Assembly: GCA_963843255.1 (NCBI GenBank)
Contig: CAWJJQ010000010.1
Location: forward strand, 372,001-436,000
Origin: Bog-159 sp963843255
GTDB taxonomy: Bacteria; Acidobacteriota; Terriglobia; Bryobacterales; Bryobacteraceae
DNA: 64,000 bases
Reading direction: 5' to 3'
This document shows, piece after piece, positions 16,629-24,561 of the stretch (its first letter is position 1; every line of letters begins with the position of its first letter). The position numbers were made by a program, and so were the translations under genes. The notes beneath the pieces were generated by a model, which saw only the letters and a program-made list of their open reading frames with translations, ran no database searches and had not been told where the DNA came from.

Positions 16629-18077
16629 CTACCGAAGGTGCACGTACTTTGCTTCGAACGAGCGGCGGACGAAGGCCCGCGGATCGTAACGAAGGAAATA
16701 CAAATCCCCCGCACGTCCAACCGAGGTCCGGACCTCCAGCGGGTTCACACCGAAATCAGCCGGCAGCGGCGAATCCCATACAGACAACAAACGAATGGGA
16801 CCAGTAGCGGTCCCTTGAGGCGCATCGCTGGAGTTAAACGGCAGATGAAAAGCCCGGCGGCATGTGGCCTCCGCCCACCCCGCCGGCGAGTAGTCGCTGG
16901 AGACGGTACAAGCTGCACCCCCGGGAACGGTGGTAACGCCGTTGTCTCGAAGGGGAATGCTCCGGCGGCTGTACAGCATCACGTAGACATCGCCGCGAAT
17001 CGTGAGCAGGCCCGTGGCGGCGGCTTCCCGGAAGCCACGACCTACAACGATATGCTGCTTCCACGTAAACGTGCCACTGGCAGACGGTTCAATTTGCAGC
17101 ACATGGTCTTCAGAGGAACTGGCCGCTATCCAGCCGGAGGACCAGTGCCGGCCGCCCGGCGCTTCGATGCGTACCTCAAGGATCTCGGGAGCAACGGTCC
17201 GGGTGTCCGGAATGTTGGCGATGCGCATCGGAACCGAGAGCGTTAGTCCATCGGGATCGGGCATCTTCGTGTCCCATGAGATGGCGCCGTCGTCTAACGC
17301 GACCGTCATCGACGCAGCCGATTCCCCGCCGAACATACGGGCCTCCATCGCGGCCGCGGCTCGCCGGTCCAGGCCGGCATCCGGCAGCGACAACAATATG
17401 AACAGTACAGCGCCCACACCCGTGGAGATCAGGCGGTTACGCGTCCGAAGCTGCAGAAGCACGATGACCAGAGCTGTGACGGCGAAAGCAAGCACGGGTC
17501 GAACGCCACTGATCCAGGCGAGGCCGCTCGATTGGAAGGCCGGCGAGTGAACTGGGTGGGCCGTCAGGGCAGCCAGCGCGAGCAGACCCGCGTATAAGCC
17601 GAATACCGTCAGCACAAATTGCACCAGCGTCCGGGTGAGCGATGCCAGGGCGGCCGGTGCGAGCAAAACAGCAGATGTAAAAGTGAACTGCATCCACAGT
17701 AGATTTGGAAGATGCCCGAGCGGCCGGTGCCCTTCCGCGGCGGCCATGACGAAACCGCTGACCAGCAGCGGGGTGTTGATAAACGCGAGCACAAAAAACG
17801 CCTTGGCACCCAACAGGCTGCCGCGTGAATAAGGCCGCGTGATCCAGAACTGACGATCGCCCACCAGCGACTCCTGGTGCGCTACACGGGAAATCAGAAA
17901 CCACCACCCCAACACCAGGATCAACGTGGCCGTATTGCTGTAGCGGCCCCAGGCCCCCACATCACGATCCGCCCGGATGCCTGTCCACGCCCATACGGCA
18001 GTGAGCGCGGCAAGCACGGCGATTTCGAGCCCGCAATAGCGCGCGTCTTTGCGGAAGATGTGGAAGGCCTGCTTCAT
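16629..18077 (-). CDS. ABC-2-like membrane protein of YtrA-type operon (distal copy)
   Basis: 482-aa membrane protein: six or so TM segments in the first half and a long soluble, beta-rich C-terminal half. It starts MKQAFHIFRKDARY and contains 'WWFLISRVAHQESLVGDRQFWITRPY', which is nearly repeated in the upstream neighbour ('WWFLISQLVQEESLAGDRQ'), so the two genes are tandem paralogues. It lies 9 nt after that neighbour's stop, in an operon with an ABC ATPase and a GntR/YtrA repressor. It is probably the permease half of an exporter or membrane-stress transporter; the substrate is unknown. Confidence 0.88.
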   Translation of the reverse strand: MKQAFHIFRKDARYCGLEIAVLAALTAVWAWTGIRADRDVGAWGRYSNTATLILVLGWWFLISRVAHQESLVGDRQFWITRPYSRGSLLGAKAFFVLAFINTPLLVSGFVMAAAEGHRPLGHLPNLLWMQFTFTSAVLLAPAALASLTRTLVQFVLTVFGLYAGLLALAALTAHPVHSPAFQSSGLAWISGVRPVLAFAVTALVIVLLQLRTRNRLISTGVGAVLFILLSLPDAGLDRRAAAAMEARMFGGESAASMTVALDDGAISWDTKMPDPDGLTLSVPMRIANIPDTRTVAPEILEVRIEAPGGRHWSSGWIAASSSEDHVLQIEPSASGTFTWKQHIVVGRGFREAAATGLLTIRGDVYVMLYSRRSIPLRDNGVTTVPGGAACTVSSDYSPAGWAEATCRRAFHLPFNSSDAPQGTATGPIRLLSVWDSPLPADFGVNPLEVRTSVGRAGDLYFLRYDPRAFVRRSFEAKYVHLR

Positions 18078-18086
18078 AAAACTATC

Positions 18087-19541
18087 TCAGCGCATGGCGG
18101 GCATCTGGACCGCGGCCGTGAAATCGCGTTTTACCGATGCGCGCGGATATACCCTGACAAAGCTGATTACGGAACCAACCTGGCTGCGGCTCTGGTCGAT
18201 GAATACCGGGCTCAGGCCGAAATCGGGCCAAGGCGATTCCCACGATGAGAAAAGCTCTTCGGTACCGTGCCGCTCCATTCCAGAGGGCCCGCGGTCGAAG
18301 TCAACGCCCGTAAAGCCGGAGCTGTCGTAAGGCCTGCGAAAGGGCGAAGAACAAAAGACCACGTCGTCGTTCCGGACCACGGTGACCTCGCAAAACCCGC
18401 CGCCGGGAATGGGCGTGCGCCGGCCGGGCAGAAGCTTCGTGATTCGCGTTCCCAGGTTCAAATCGACCGCGACATGCATGGTCACCGGCGTCCCTTGAAT
18501 CTGCGCGTAAAACTCACGCGGCACCGTTACGTGGCTGAACGACTGCGTCGCCGGTCCGGCAGCCGGCTGGAACGGAGAGGTCCAAGTGCGTGCTTTACCC
18601 GATGACCAGCGCGGACCTGAAGGCTCTGCAATCGTAACATTCGTCGTGCGCGGCCAGGCGACCAAACCCTCTGGAACCTTGTGCACGATCACCGGCAGCA
18701 CAATATCGACAAACCCCGGAGTCGAGCTCTGCCCGTAAGATGGCGTCATACCGGGCGCGGGGGAAATCGAAATCGCCGGCTCTTCCGGATGATAGAAACC
18801 GGCGGAACGGATCGCGTCCTGGGCAACGGTCGGCAGGCCCACATAGAGGAAACAGGTAACCGAAAGAGTTCCGAGACCCGCCACAATCGAGGTCTTCGTA
18901 CGGCGGTGCGTGTACTGCCAGAACACCATCAGCGCTCCTCCGGCGAATGCCGCCAGGGCGGCCGTGGTCTGGCTAGGCCACGCGGCTCCCGAAACGTCGA
19001 TGCCCCCGCTCTGCAACACGGCCAGCGTCACGTACGAGGCGGCAATCAGGCACAGAATCGATATGGAAAAGTGCGCCAGGCTCCGCGTGATCGTGGCTAG
19101 CGCAAACGCCGGCGCCAGCAGGATAACCGCCACCGCGAGTTGCATCCACAGCAGGCTTCCAATCCCGGCCCAGGGTTGGTATCCCGCCGCGGCGAGGATC
19201 GTGAGCTGGGCAACAAATAGCGGAAGATTCACGAACGCCAGCACGAACAGCAGCTTGGCCACCAGCAGATGGCGCCAGCGGTAGGGGCGGGTGATCCAGA
19301 ACTGGCGGTCGCCCGCGAGCGATTCCTCTTGCACGAGCTGGGAAATCAGGAACCACCAGTCAAGCGTCAGCAGCACCGAGGTAAGGTACGCCAGCATTAC
19401 AGGGCGGCTCACGTCGGGCTGCCAGTGCGCGCCGGCAGCCACGTGGGACCAGGCGAATGCGGCCGTAAGGGCTGCGGTCACGGCTAACTCGTAGCGGAAA
19501 CGCCGGACATCCTTGCGAAAGATGTGAAGTGCCTGGATCAT
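18087..19541 (-). CDS. ABC-2-like membrane protein of YtrA-type operon (proximal copy)
   Basis: 484-aa paralogue of the following gene with the same layout: N-terminal 'MIQALHIFRKDVRRF', about six TM segments, then a large extracytoplasmic-type domain. Shared signature is GDRQFWITRPYRW near residue 80. It begins 11 nt after the stop of the ATPase gene. Two non-identical membrane subunits suggest a heterodimeric permease. No close link to a named export family can be made from motifs alone. Confidence 0.88.
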   Translation of the reverse strand: MIQALHIFRKDVRRFRYELAVTAALTAAFAWSHVAAGAHWQPDVSRPVMLAYLTSVLLTLDWWFLISQLVQEESLAGDRQFWITRPYRWRHLLVAKLLFVLAFVNLPLFVAQLTILAAAGYQPWAGIGSLLWMQLAVAVILLAPAFALATITRSLAHFSISILCLIAASYVTLAVLQSGGIDVSGAAWPSQTTAALAAFAGGALMVFWQYTHRRTKTSIVAGLGTLSVTCFLYVGLPTVAQDAIRSAGFYHPEEPAISISPAPGMTPSYGQSSTPGFVDIVLPVIVHKVPEGLVAWPRTTNVTIAEPSGPRWSSGKARTWTSPFQPAAGPATQSFSHVTVPREFYAQIQGTPVTMHVAVDLNLGTRITKLLPGRRTPIPGGGFCEVTVVRNDDVVFCSSPFRRPYDSSGFTGVDFDRGPSGMERHGTEELFSSWESPWPDFGLSPVFIDQSRSQVGSVISFVRVYPRASVKRDFTAAVQMPAMR

Positions 19542-19552
19542 GTTGGTTCCCC

Positions 19553-20455
19553 TCAGGCTGCCAGGCTCTCTGCGGATTTCGCCACCGTAACGAAGATGGC
19601 GCGCAAAGGCATCGGGAGAGCCGAGATGTCGCGTGCGCTGGGGAACCGGCTGCGAATTTCAGCGATGGTCCGCTCGCGGTCGAAGCGACTGTCGGTAAAT
19701 CGGATCACTGCGGCGGAGGATTGCGGCTGCAGCCAGAATGCAGGCCAATCGCGAGGCAACGGCGGCGCCGCGTCGAAGGTGATTTCGATTTCGCGGAAAC
19801 GATCGGTCAGCGCGGCGAGTTCTTCGGAGAACTGAATGCGCCCGCTTTCAAGGTAGGCAACGTGGCTGGCGAAGGTCTCGATATCGGCCAGATCGTGCGA
19901 TGAAATGAAGACGGTGGTGTTCTGGCTGCGCTCCAGCAGACTGGCGATGAATTCGTCGCGCGCCAGGGGATCGAGGCCGGTGAACGGCTCATCGAGCACC
20001 ACGACCTCCGGCCGGTAAGCCAGCGAGGAAGCTAGCGCGGCTTTCATCCGCATGCCGCGCGACAGATGCTTCAACTTGCGGGCGCCCGGCAGGCTGAACT
20101 CGCGCTGCAACTGTGCGGCCAGCTCATGGTCCCATGCCGGATAGAAGGGGCTCAGGTAGCGAAGGAAGTAATCCACCGTCATCCATTCGGGCAGTTCCTG
20201 GTTCTCCGAGACGTAACCGATCCGGGTGAAATCGGCGCCGGCCAGACGGCGCGAATCCATGCCCAGGATTTCGCACCGGCCCGATTCTGGCGCGAGGATG
20301 TTCATGAGGATCTTGATGGTGGTGGTCTTGCCGGCGCCATTCGGTCCAATCAGGGCGAAAATCGACTCGCGCGGCACGGACAGATCGATTCCGTTCAGCA
20401 CTAGACTGCGCCGGAACCGCTTGGTTAGACCGGTAATGCGAATGGGATCACTCAT
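19553..20455 (-). CDS. ABC transporter ATP-binding protein (YtrB-like)
   Basis: 300-aa ABC ATPase. Walker A is GPNGAGKTT (about 38-46), Walker B is VVVLDEPFTGLDP, and the H-loop region is 'VFISSHDLADIE'. The signature motif is altered to LSRGMRMK instead of LSGGQ, as in several YtrB/CcmA-type exporters. The Q-loop reads 'YVSENQELP'. The ATG at 20455 has AGGAG about 10 nt upstream and overlaps the GntR stop codon by 4 bp (ATGA), so translation is coupled to the repressor. It energises the two downstream membrane proteins. Confidence 0.95.
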   Translation of the reverse strand: MSDPIRITGLTKRFRRSLVLNGIDLSVPRESIFALIGPNGAGKTTTIKILMNILAPESGRCEILGMDSRRLAGADFTRIGYVSENQELPEWMTVDYFLRYLSPFYPAWDHELAAQLQREFSLPGARKLKHLSRGMRMKAALASSLAYRPEVVVLDEPFTGLDPLARDEFIASLLERSQNTTVFISSHDLADIETFASHVAYLESGRIQFSEELAALTDRFREIEITFDAAPPLPRDWPAFWLQPQSSAAVIRFTDSRFDRERTIAEIRSRFPSARDISALPMPLRAIFVTVAKSAESLAA

Positions 20456-20880
20456 TTCTTCTGAGCTCCTTTCGGTGCATGATTCGGAGTGGCTTCTCCG
20501 GGTGGTTCCAGGCGCGCCCAATGCGAAGTGAGAGCGTCGATCACTTCGCCGGCGTTCAGGCCAAGCCGGCGAGCTTCGACCACCAGGTGTTCCACGTCGT
20601 GATCCAGAAGCTGCACGCGCTCGGCAGCCGTGGAACGGGACGGCTGGGCCACTACCGTGCCGGTTCCCGGACGCACTTCCAGCAGGCCTTCGTTCACCAG
20701 GTGCGTGATCACTTTATGAGCCGTGTTGGGGTTGATCTTCAGAGCGCTGCTGAGCACGCGCACCGAAGGAAAGGGGTCGCCAGGCCGCATCTGGCCGGAG
20801 ATTACGGCTTTCCGCGCCGCATACACTACCTGCTCATAGAGCGCTATGCCGGGCTGAAACGACAGCCGGAATGGGATCAC
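20452..20880 (-). CDS. GntR-family repressor, YtrA subfamily
   Basis: 142-aa regulator with an N-terminal winged helix ('LYEQVVYAARKAVISGQMRPGDPFPSVRVLSSALKI', 'NPNTAHKVITHLVNEGLLEVRPGTG') and only a short C-terminal helical tail, the layout of the YtrA subfamily. It heads an operon with an ABC ATPase and two membrane proteins, the usual YtrA target set. The start is GTG at 20880. A perfect inverted repeat lies at 20884-20904, over its own -10 box, which implies autorepression. Subfamily members often respond to cell-wall-active compounds; that is family knowledge, not shown here. Confidence 0.93.
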   Translation of the reverse strand: MIPFRLSFQPGIALYEQVVYAARKAVISGQMRPGDPFPSVRVLSSALKINPNTAHKVITHLVNEGLLEVRPGTGTVVAQPSRSTAAERVQLLDHDVEHLVVEARRLGLNAGEVIDALTSHWARLEPPGEATPNHAPKGAQKK

Positions 20881-20915
20881 GTGTGTACTATAACAGATAG
20901 TACAGTAGCCTGCAA
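20880..20915 (-). promoter_or_regulatory. gntR promoter with palindromic operator; probable leaderless start
   Basis: On the minus strand, -35 TTGCAG (20915-20910), a 17-nt spacer and -10 TATAGT (20892-20887). Six bases (ACACAC) separate the -10 from the GTG start at 20880, so the transcript probably begins at the start codon. The operator is TGTACTA-N7-TAGTACA (20884-20904), a perfect dyad covering the -10. Confidence 0.75.
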
Positions 20916-20921
20916 GCGCGA

Positions 20922-20941
20922 CCGGCCTCCCAAGAGGCCGG
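20922..20941. other. 8-bp stem hairpin between divergent promoters
   Basis: CCGGCCTC-CCAA-GAGGCCGG, perfect dyad with a 4-nt loop. It lies between the gntR promoter and the extended -10 of the PpiD-like gene. Without a T-run on either strand it is more likely a protein site or insulator than a terminator. Confidence 0.5.
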
Positions 20942-20952
20942 CGCTCCGACTT

Positions 20953-20960
20953 GCTATAAT
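20953..20960 (+). promoter_or_regulatory. Extended -10 promoter of the PpiD-like gene
   Basis: TGCTATAAT (TGn plus a perfect TATAAT at 20955-20960). No good -35 is seen, as is common with extended -10 promoters. It predicts a leader of about 27 nt containing AGGAG before ATG 20994. Confidence 0.7.
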
Positions 20961-20993
20961 CAAACTTCCCTCTTTCGCAGGAGATAACGCTAC

Positions 20994-22922
20994 ATGTTTG
21001 ATCTGTTTCGCAGCCGGGACAAAGCCGTGCGTATCATGCTCGGCGGATTGCTTCTATTGGTGGCTTTGTCCATGTTGACCTACCTGATTCCCAGCTACAA
21101 CACCGGTAGCGGCGGCTCGGATACCGTGGTTGCCGAGGTCGGCAAAGAAGCCATCACGGTGCCCGAGGTGCAGCAGGTGATCCAGATGAACATGCGGGGC
21201 AACCGCCTGCCTCCCGAAATGATGGCATACCAGGCGCCGCGCATCATCAACTCTATCGTTACCGAACGGGCCCTGGCCTACGAGGCGCAGCGGCTCGGCT
21301 TCAAGATTTCGGACCAGGAGTTGGCAAACGGCATCCGGCAAACCCTTCCGCAATTGTTCCAGGACGGCAAGTTCGCGGGCAAAGACGCATACGCGCAGGT
21401 GCTGGCACAGCAGAACCTGACGATTCCGCAATTCGAGGCTGACCTTTCCCGCCAGTTGCTGATCACTAAATTGCGGGATGTGGCGCTCGAAGGAACCGTC
21501 GTCACACCGCAGGAAATCGAGCAGGAATATAAGCGCCGCAACGACAAGGTCAAAATCCAGTACGTGAAGATTGCTAGCGATAAGCTGCGATCCGAGGCGC
21601 AGGTAACGCCGGAGGAAGTACGCAAGAATTACGACGCCAACAAGCCCCTCTACCAGGACCCGGAAAAGCGCAACCTGGGTATCGTGCTGGTGGATCAGGC
21701 GAAACTGGAGCAGACCATCCAGCCCACCGATACCGATTTGTTGCGCGTTTACAACGAAAACAAAGATACCTACCGGACCCCGGAACGCGTCGATGTCCGG
21801 CACATTCTGCTGAAGAGCGACGGAAAAGACGCCAAGCAGGATGCCGCCGTAAAGGCTAAGGCCGACGATCTGGTGAAGCAACTGCGCGCGGGCGCCAATT
21901 TCGGCGAGTTGGCGAAGAAGTATTCCGAAGATCCCGGCTCTGCCGCCAAGGGTGGCGAATACGAAGGCGTCGTGAGAGGCCAGATGGTGCCGGAATTTGA
22001 GAAGGCCGCCTTCTCGCTCAAGGTGAATGAGATCAGCGACCCGATCAAGACCGCCTACGGATACCACATCCTGCAGGTTTTGAAGCACGAGCAGGCACAG
22101 CTCAGACCGTTCAGCGAAGTCAAAACGCAACTGGCCGCGGACTACAAAAAGCAGCGCGTAACCGACCTGATGCAGCAGACCTCCGACAAGGCGCAGGCGG
22201 CTCTGACCAAAGATCCGCAACATCCGGAGAAAGTGGCCGGGGACCTGGGACTGGAATACGTGAAGGCCGACGGTATTGGACCGAATGATCCGATTCCGAG
22301 TGTGGGTGTGAACAAGGAACTCCAGGAATCGATTAGCAGCCTGAAACCAGGGGACGTTTCGCAGCCGGTTCTGATCGCTGGTAACAAGATCGCCATTGCC
22401 GTCTGCACGGGCGATACGCCGGCCCACCCCGCGCCCTTCGACGAAGTGGAAAGTAAAGTGCGCGAGGCCGCTGTCAAAGACAAGGTCAACCACCTGTTGG
22501 ACGAGAAGGCCAATCAGCTGATGGAAAAAGTGAAGGCCAACGGCGGCGATCTGGCGGCCGCGGCGAAGTCCATGGGCCTGGAGGCCAAGACTTCCGATGC
22601 GGTGGACCGCAACGGCGCCATCGAAGGACTGGGATCCGCCGGTATGTTTCCGGACGCCTTCAGCAAGCCGGCGGGCTCCATCTTCGGACCTAGCCCGCTG
22701 GCTGACGCTAAAGTCATAGGCAAGGTAGTTGAGAAGCTGCCGGCCGATCCGGCGGGCCTGGAGTCCCAGCGCGCCGGCATCCGCGATCAACTCAAGAACC
22801 AGAAGGGGCAGGCGCGCGACGCCCTCTTCGAAGAAGGCGTGCGCGAGGCTCTCACCAAAGAAGGCAAGGTCAAGGTCCACCAGGATGTCGTCGACCGGAT
22901 GCTGGCGAGCTATCACAGCTAA
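20994..22922 (+). CDS. PpiD-like membrane-anchored peptidyl-prolyl isomerase/foldase
   Basis: 642-aa periplasmic folding factor tethered by one N-terminal TM (about 14-33), similar in size to E. coli PpiD (623 aa). A SurA/PpiD N-terminal chaperone region follows ('VAEVGKEAITVPEVQQVI', 'VTERALAYEAQRLGF'). A parvulin domain occupies about 265-365: 'VDVRHILLKSDG', 'FGELAKKYSEDPGSAAKGGE', 'GYHILQV'. A second, degenerate foldase-like segment forms the C-terminal half. The start has AGGAG and an extended -10 promoter. The DedA gene follows after 5 nt, so both are probably co-transcribed. Confidence 0.93.
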   Translation: MFDLFRSRDKAVRIMLGGLLLLVALSMLTYLIPSYNTGSGGSDTVVAEVGKEAITVPEVQQVIQMNMRGNRLPPEMMAYQAPRIINSIVTERALAYEAQRLGFKISDQELANGIRQTLPQLFQDGKFAGKDAYAQVLAQQNLTIPQFEADLSRQLLITKLRDVALEGTVVTPQEIEQEYKRRNDKVKIQYVKIASDKLRSEAQVTPEEVRKNYDANKPLYQDPEKRNLGIVLVDQAKLEQTIQPTDTDLLRVYNENKDTYRTPERVDVRHILLKSDGKDAKQDAAVKAKADDLVKQLRAGANFGELAKKYSEDPGSAAKGGEYEGVVRGQMVPEFEKAAFSLKVNEISDPIKTAYGYHILQVLKHEQAQLRPFSEVKTQLAADYKKQRVTDLMQQTSDKAQAALTKDPQHPEKVAGDLGLEYVKADGIGPNDPIPSVGVNKELQESISSLKPGDVSQPVLIAGNKIAIAVCTGDTPAHPAPFDEVESKVREAAVKDKVNHLLDEKANQLMEKVKANGGDLAAAAKSMGLEAKTSDAVDRNGAIEGLGSAGMFPDAFSKPAGSIFGPSPLADAKVIGKVVEKLPADPAGLESQRAGIRDQLKNQKGQARDALFEEGVREALTKEGKVKVHQDVVDRMLASYHS

Positions 22923-22927
22923 CCCGG

Positions 22928-23587
22928 ATGATTCATTCCTTACTGGATTTCCTGCGCTCACTGACTACGCCTGAGCGCCTGATCGAACTGCTCAGCACGC
23001 TGCTGACCGGGTGGCTGGGCTATGCCACATTGTTCTTGCTGGTGTTCGCCGAAACCGGCATGCTGGTGGGTTTCTTTCTCCCCGGCGATTCGCTGCTCTT
23101 CACCGTCGGCGTCGTTTGCGGTGCGGGTCATCTGGATATCGCCTTGGTGAATGTGCTGCTGATATCGGCTGCCATGCTGGGCGATACGGCGGGCTATATG
23201 CTGGGCCGCAGCAGCGGTCCTCACATTTTCAACCGGCCAAATTCGCGCATCTTCCGCCGCGAGTACCTGCAGCGCACGCACGAATTCTACGAGAGGCACG
23301 GTGGCCGAACCATGATGTACGCGCATTTCATCCCCATCATCCGAACTTTCGCCGCGTTTGTGGCCGGTGTGGGGCGCATGAACCTGGCGCGCTTCCTCTC
23401 ATACGATATTTTCGGCGTGGCGGGCTGGGTGCTGCTGATGACGATGATGGGATACACGCTCGGAGGCGTCGCGTTTGTGCGCCACAACTTCGACAAGGTG
23501 ATCCTGGGGATTATTGCGTTGTCACTGTTGCCGGCCGGGATCGAAGTGCTGAAGTCCCGGCGGCGTGCCGTAGCTGCCGGCGAATAA
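22928..23587 (+). CDS. DedA-family membrane protein
   Basis: 219-aa polytopic inner-membrane protein of the DedA/VTT family, linked to phospholipid (undecaprenyl phosphate or PE) flipping and envelope homeostasis. Family patterns seen: 'FAETGMLVGFFLPGDSLLF' near residues 38-56, 'FYERHGGRTMMYAHFIPIIRT' with the conserved Arg after the IP motif, and 'NLARFLSYDIFGVAGW'. It lies immediately downstream of the PpiD-like foldase, which fits an envelope-maintenance operon. Confidence 0.95.
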   Translation: MIHSLLDFLRSLTTPERLIELLSTLLTGWLGYATLFLLVFAETGMLVGFFLPGDSLLFTVGVVCGAGHLDIALVNVLLISAAMLGDTAGYMLGRSSGPHIFNRPNSRIFRREYLQRTHEFYERHGGRTMMYAHFIPIIRTFAAFVAGVGRMNLARFLSYDIFGVAGWVLLMTMMGYTLGGVAFVRHNFDKVILGIIALSLLPAGIEVLKSRRRAVAAGE

Positions 23588-23595
23588 CGCAGTGC

Positions 23596-24414
23596 CTATT
23601 GCGCCGGTTTGGGCCGCGGGGTAGCATCACCTGGGGTCATGCCCATGGCCCACTTCACGGCTTCCGTCCACATCTGCTGGATATCGGGGCGGTCCCAGAC
23701 TTCTTCGCGGTGGCCCAGCGAGGAGTAGAAGACGCGGCCTTTGCCATAGTTGCGTACCCAGGTTACGGCGAAGTCGTTATCGGTGCGGTGTACACGCGGG
23801 TTCTTCAGATCAACCGAGCTCGGATCGATGCTCATCAGCACGCGCACTTTGTCGCGTGAATACGGCTCCTTGAACTGGTAAATCTCGTCGTAGATCGGGA
23901 AGTGCGCGGGGAAATGTTTCGTGGCTGGAAACGCGCGGTCCTCCACGTTGATCTGGGCGTGCACCTGCATCCACGGGTGTTCGTTGAAGTAGGCGCCGAT
24001 CAGGTCGCCGTAATCCTGCCATTTGTAGAACGTGTCCGTGGCGCTGTGGGTGCCCAGGAAGCCCCTGCCGTCATCCTTCACGAAGGAAAGCAGCGCGGCC
24101 TTCTGTTCGTCGTTCATATCCAGTTCGCCTGTGGTGTAGAACATGACCGCATCGAAGAAACTCAGGTTTTTGGCGTTACCGTCAAGCTTTTCTTTGGTCA
24201 CCAACTGCGTGTCGGTGCGCAGGTAAGTGTCCCACAGTCCGCTCTGCTGGCCCAGTTTCTCGATGGTGGCCATGGCGTGAGACACCGAATCGTGCTGAAA
24301 GCCCTTCACCTCGCCGATGAACAGCAGTTTCTTTTTGGCTGCGGTTTGCGCGCCGGCAGTACCGCAGAGAGACAGGGCGATCGCCAGGGATGCCAATACG
24401 AACCAGTTCTTCAT
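23596..24414 (-). CDS. ThuA domain-containing secreted protein
   Basis: 272-aa exported protein: signal peptide 'MKNWFVLASLAIALSLCGTAGAQ' region, then a class I glutamine-amidotransferase-like ThuA fold ('LLFIGEVKGFQHDSVSHAM', 'FFDAVMFYTTGELDM', 'GRGFLGTHSATDTF', 'YGKGRVFYSSLGHRE'). ThuA proteins are associated with trehalose or other sugar use; the catalytic role is unclear. It is convergent with the DedA gene, stops 8 nt apart. A 147-nt gap without recognised features separates its start from the end of the DUF1552 gene. Confidence 0.93.
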   Translation of the reverse strand: MKNWFVLASLAIALSLCGTAGAQTAAKKKLLFIGEVKGFQHDSVSHAMATIEKLGQQSGLWDTYLRTDTQLVTKEKLDGNAKNLSFFDAVMFYTTGELDMNDEQKAALLSFVKDDGRGFLGTHSATDTFYKWQDYGDLIGAYFNEHPWMQVHAQINVEDRAFPATKHFPAHFPIYDEIYQFKEPYSRDKVRVLMSIDPSSVDLKNPRVHRTDNDFAVTWVRNYGKGRVFYSSLGHREEVWDRPDIQQMWTEAVKWAMGMTPGDATPRPKPAQ

Positions 24415-24561
24415 TTAGTTTTCCGAAGGGCAATGATCTCACCGGGCACATGCCGGCGCAACCGGGCTGCCGAATCGCATTTTTAATGAACCGCGCAAAA
24501 CCGGGCACGGCCGCCCGCGAGTTTCTAACCGTTTGGCGTCGCGGACACGCGCCCCTTGGCG

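Noticed and set aside
21054..22961. Open reading frame of 635 codons antisense to the PpiD-like gene
   Set aside because: It mirrors a well-defined foldase gene with RBS and promoter, has no recognisable domain, and its Arg/His/Leu-rich text is typical of the antisense of a high-GC gene.
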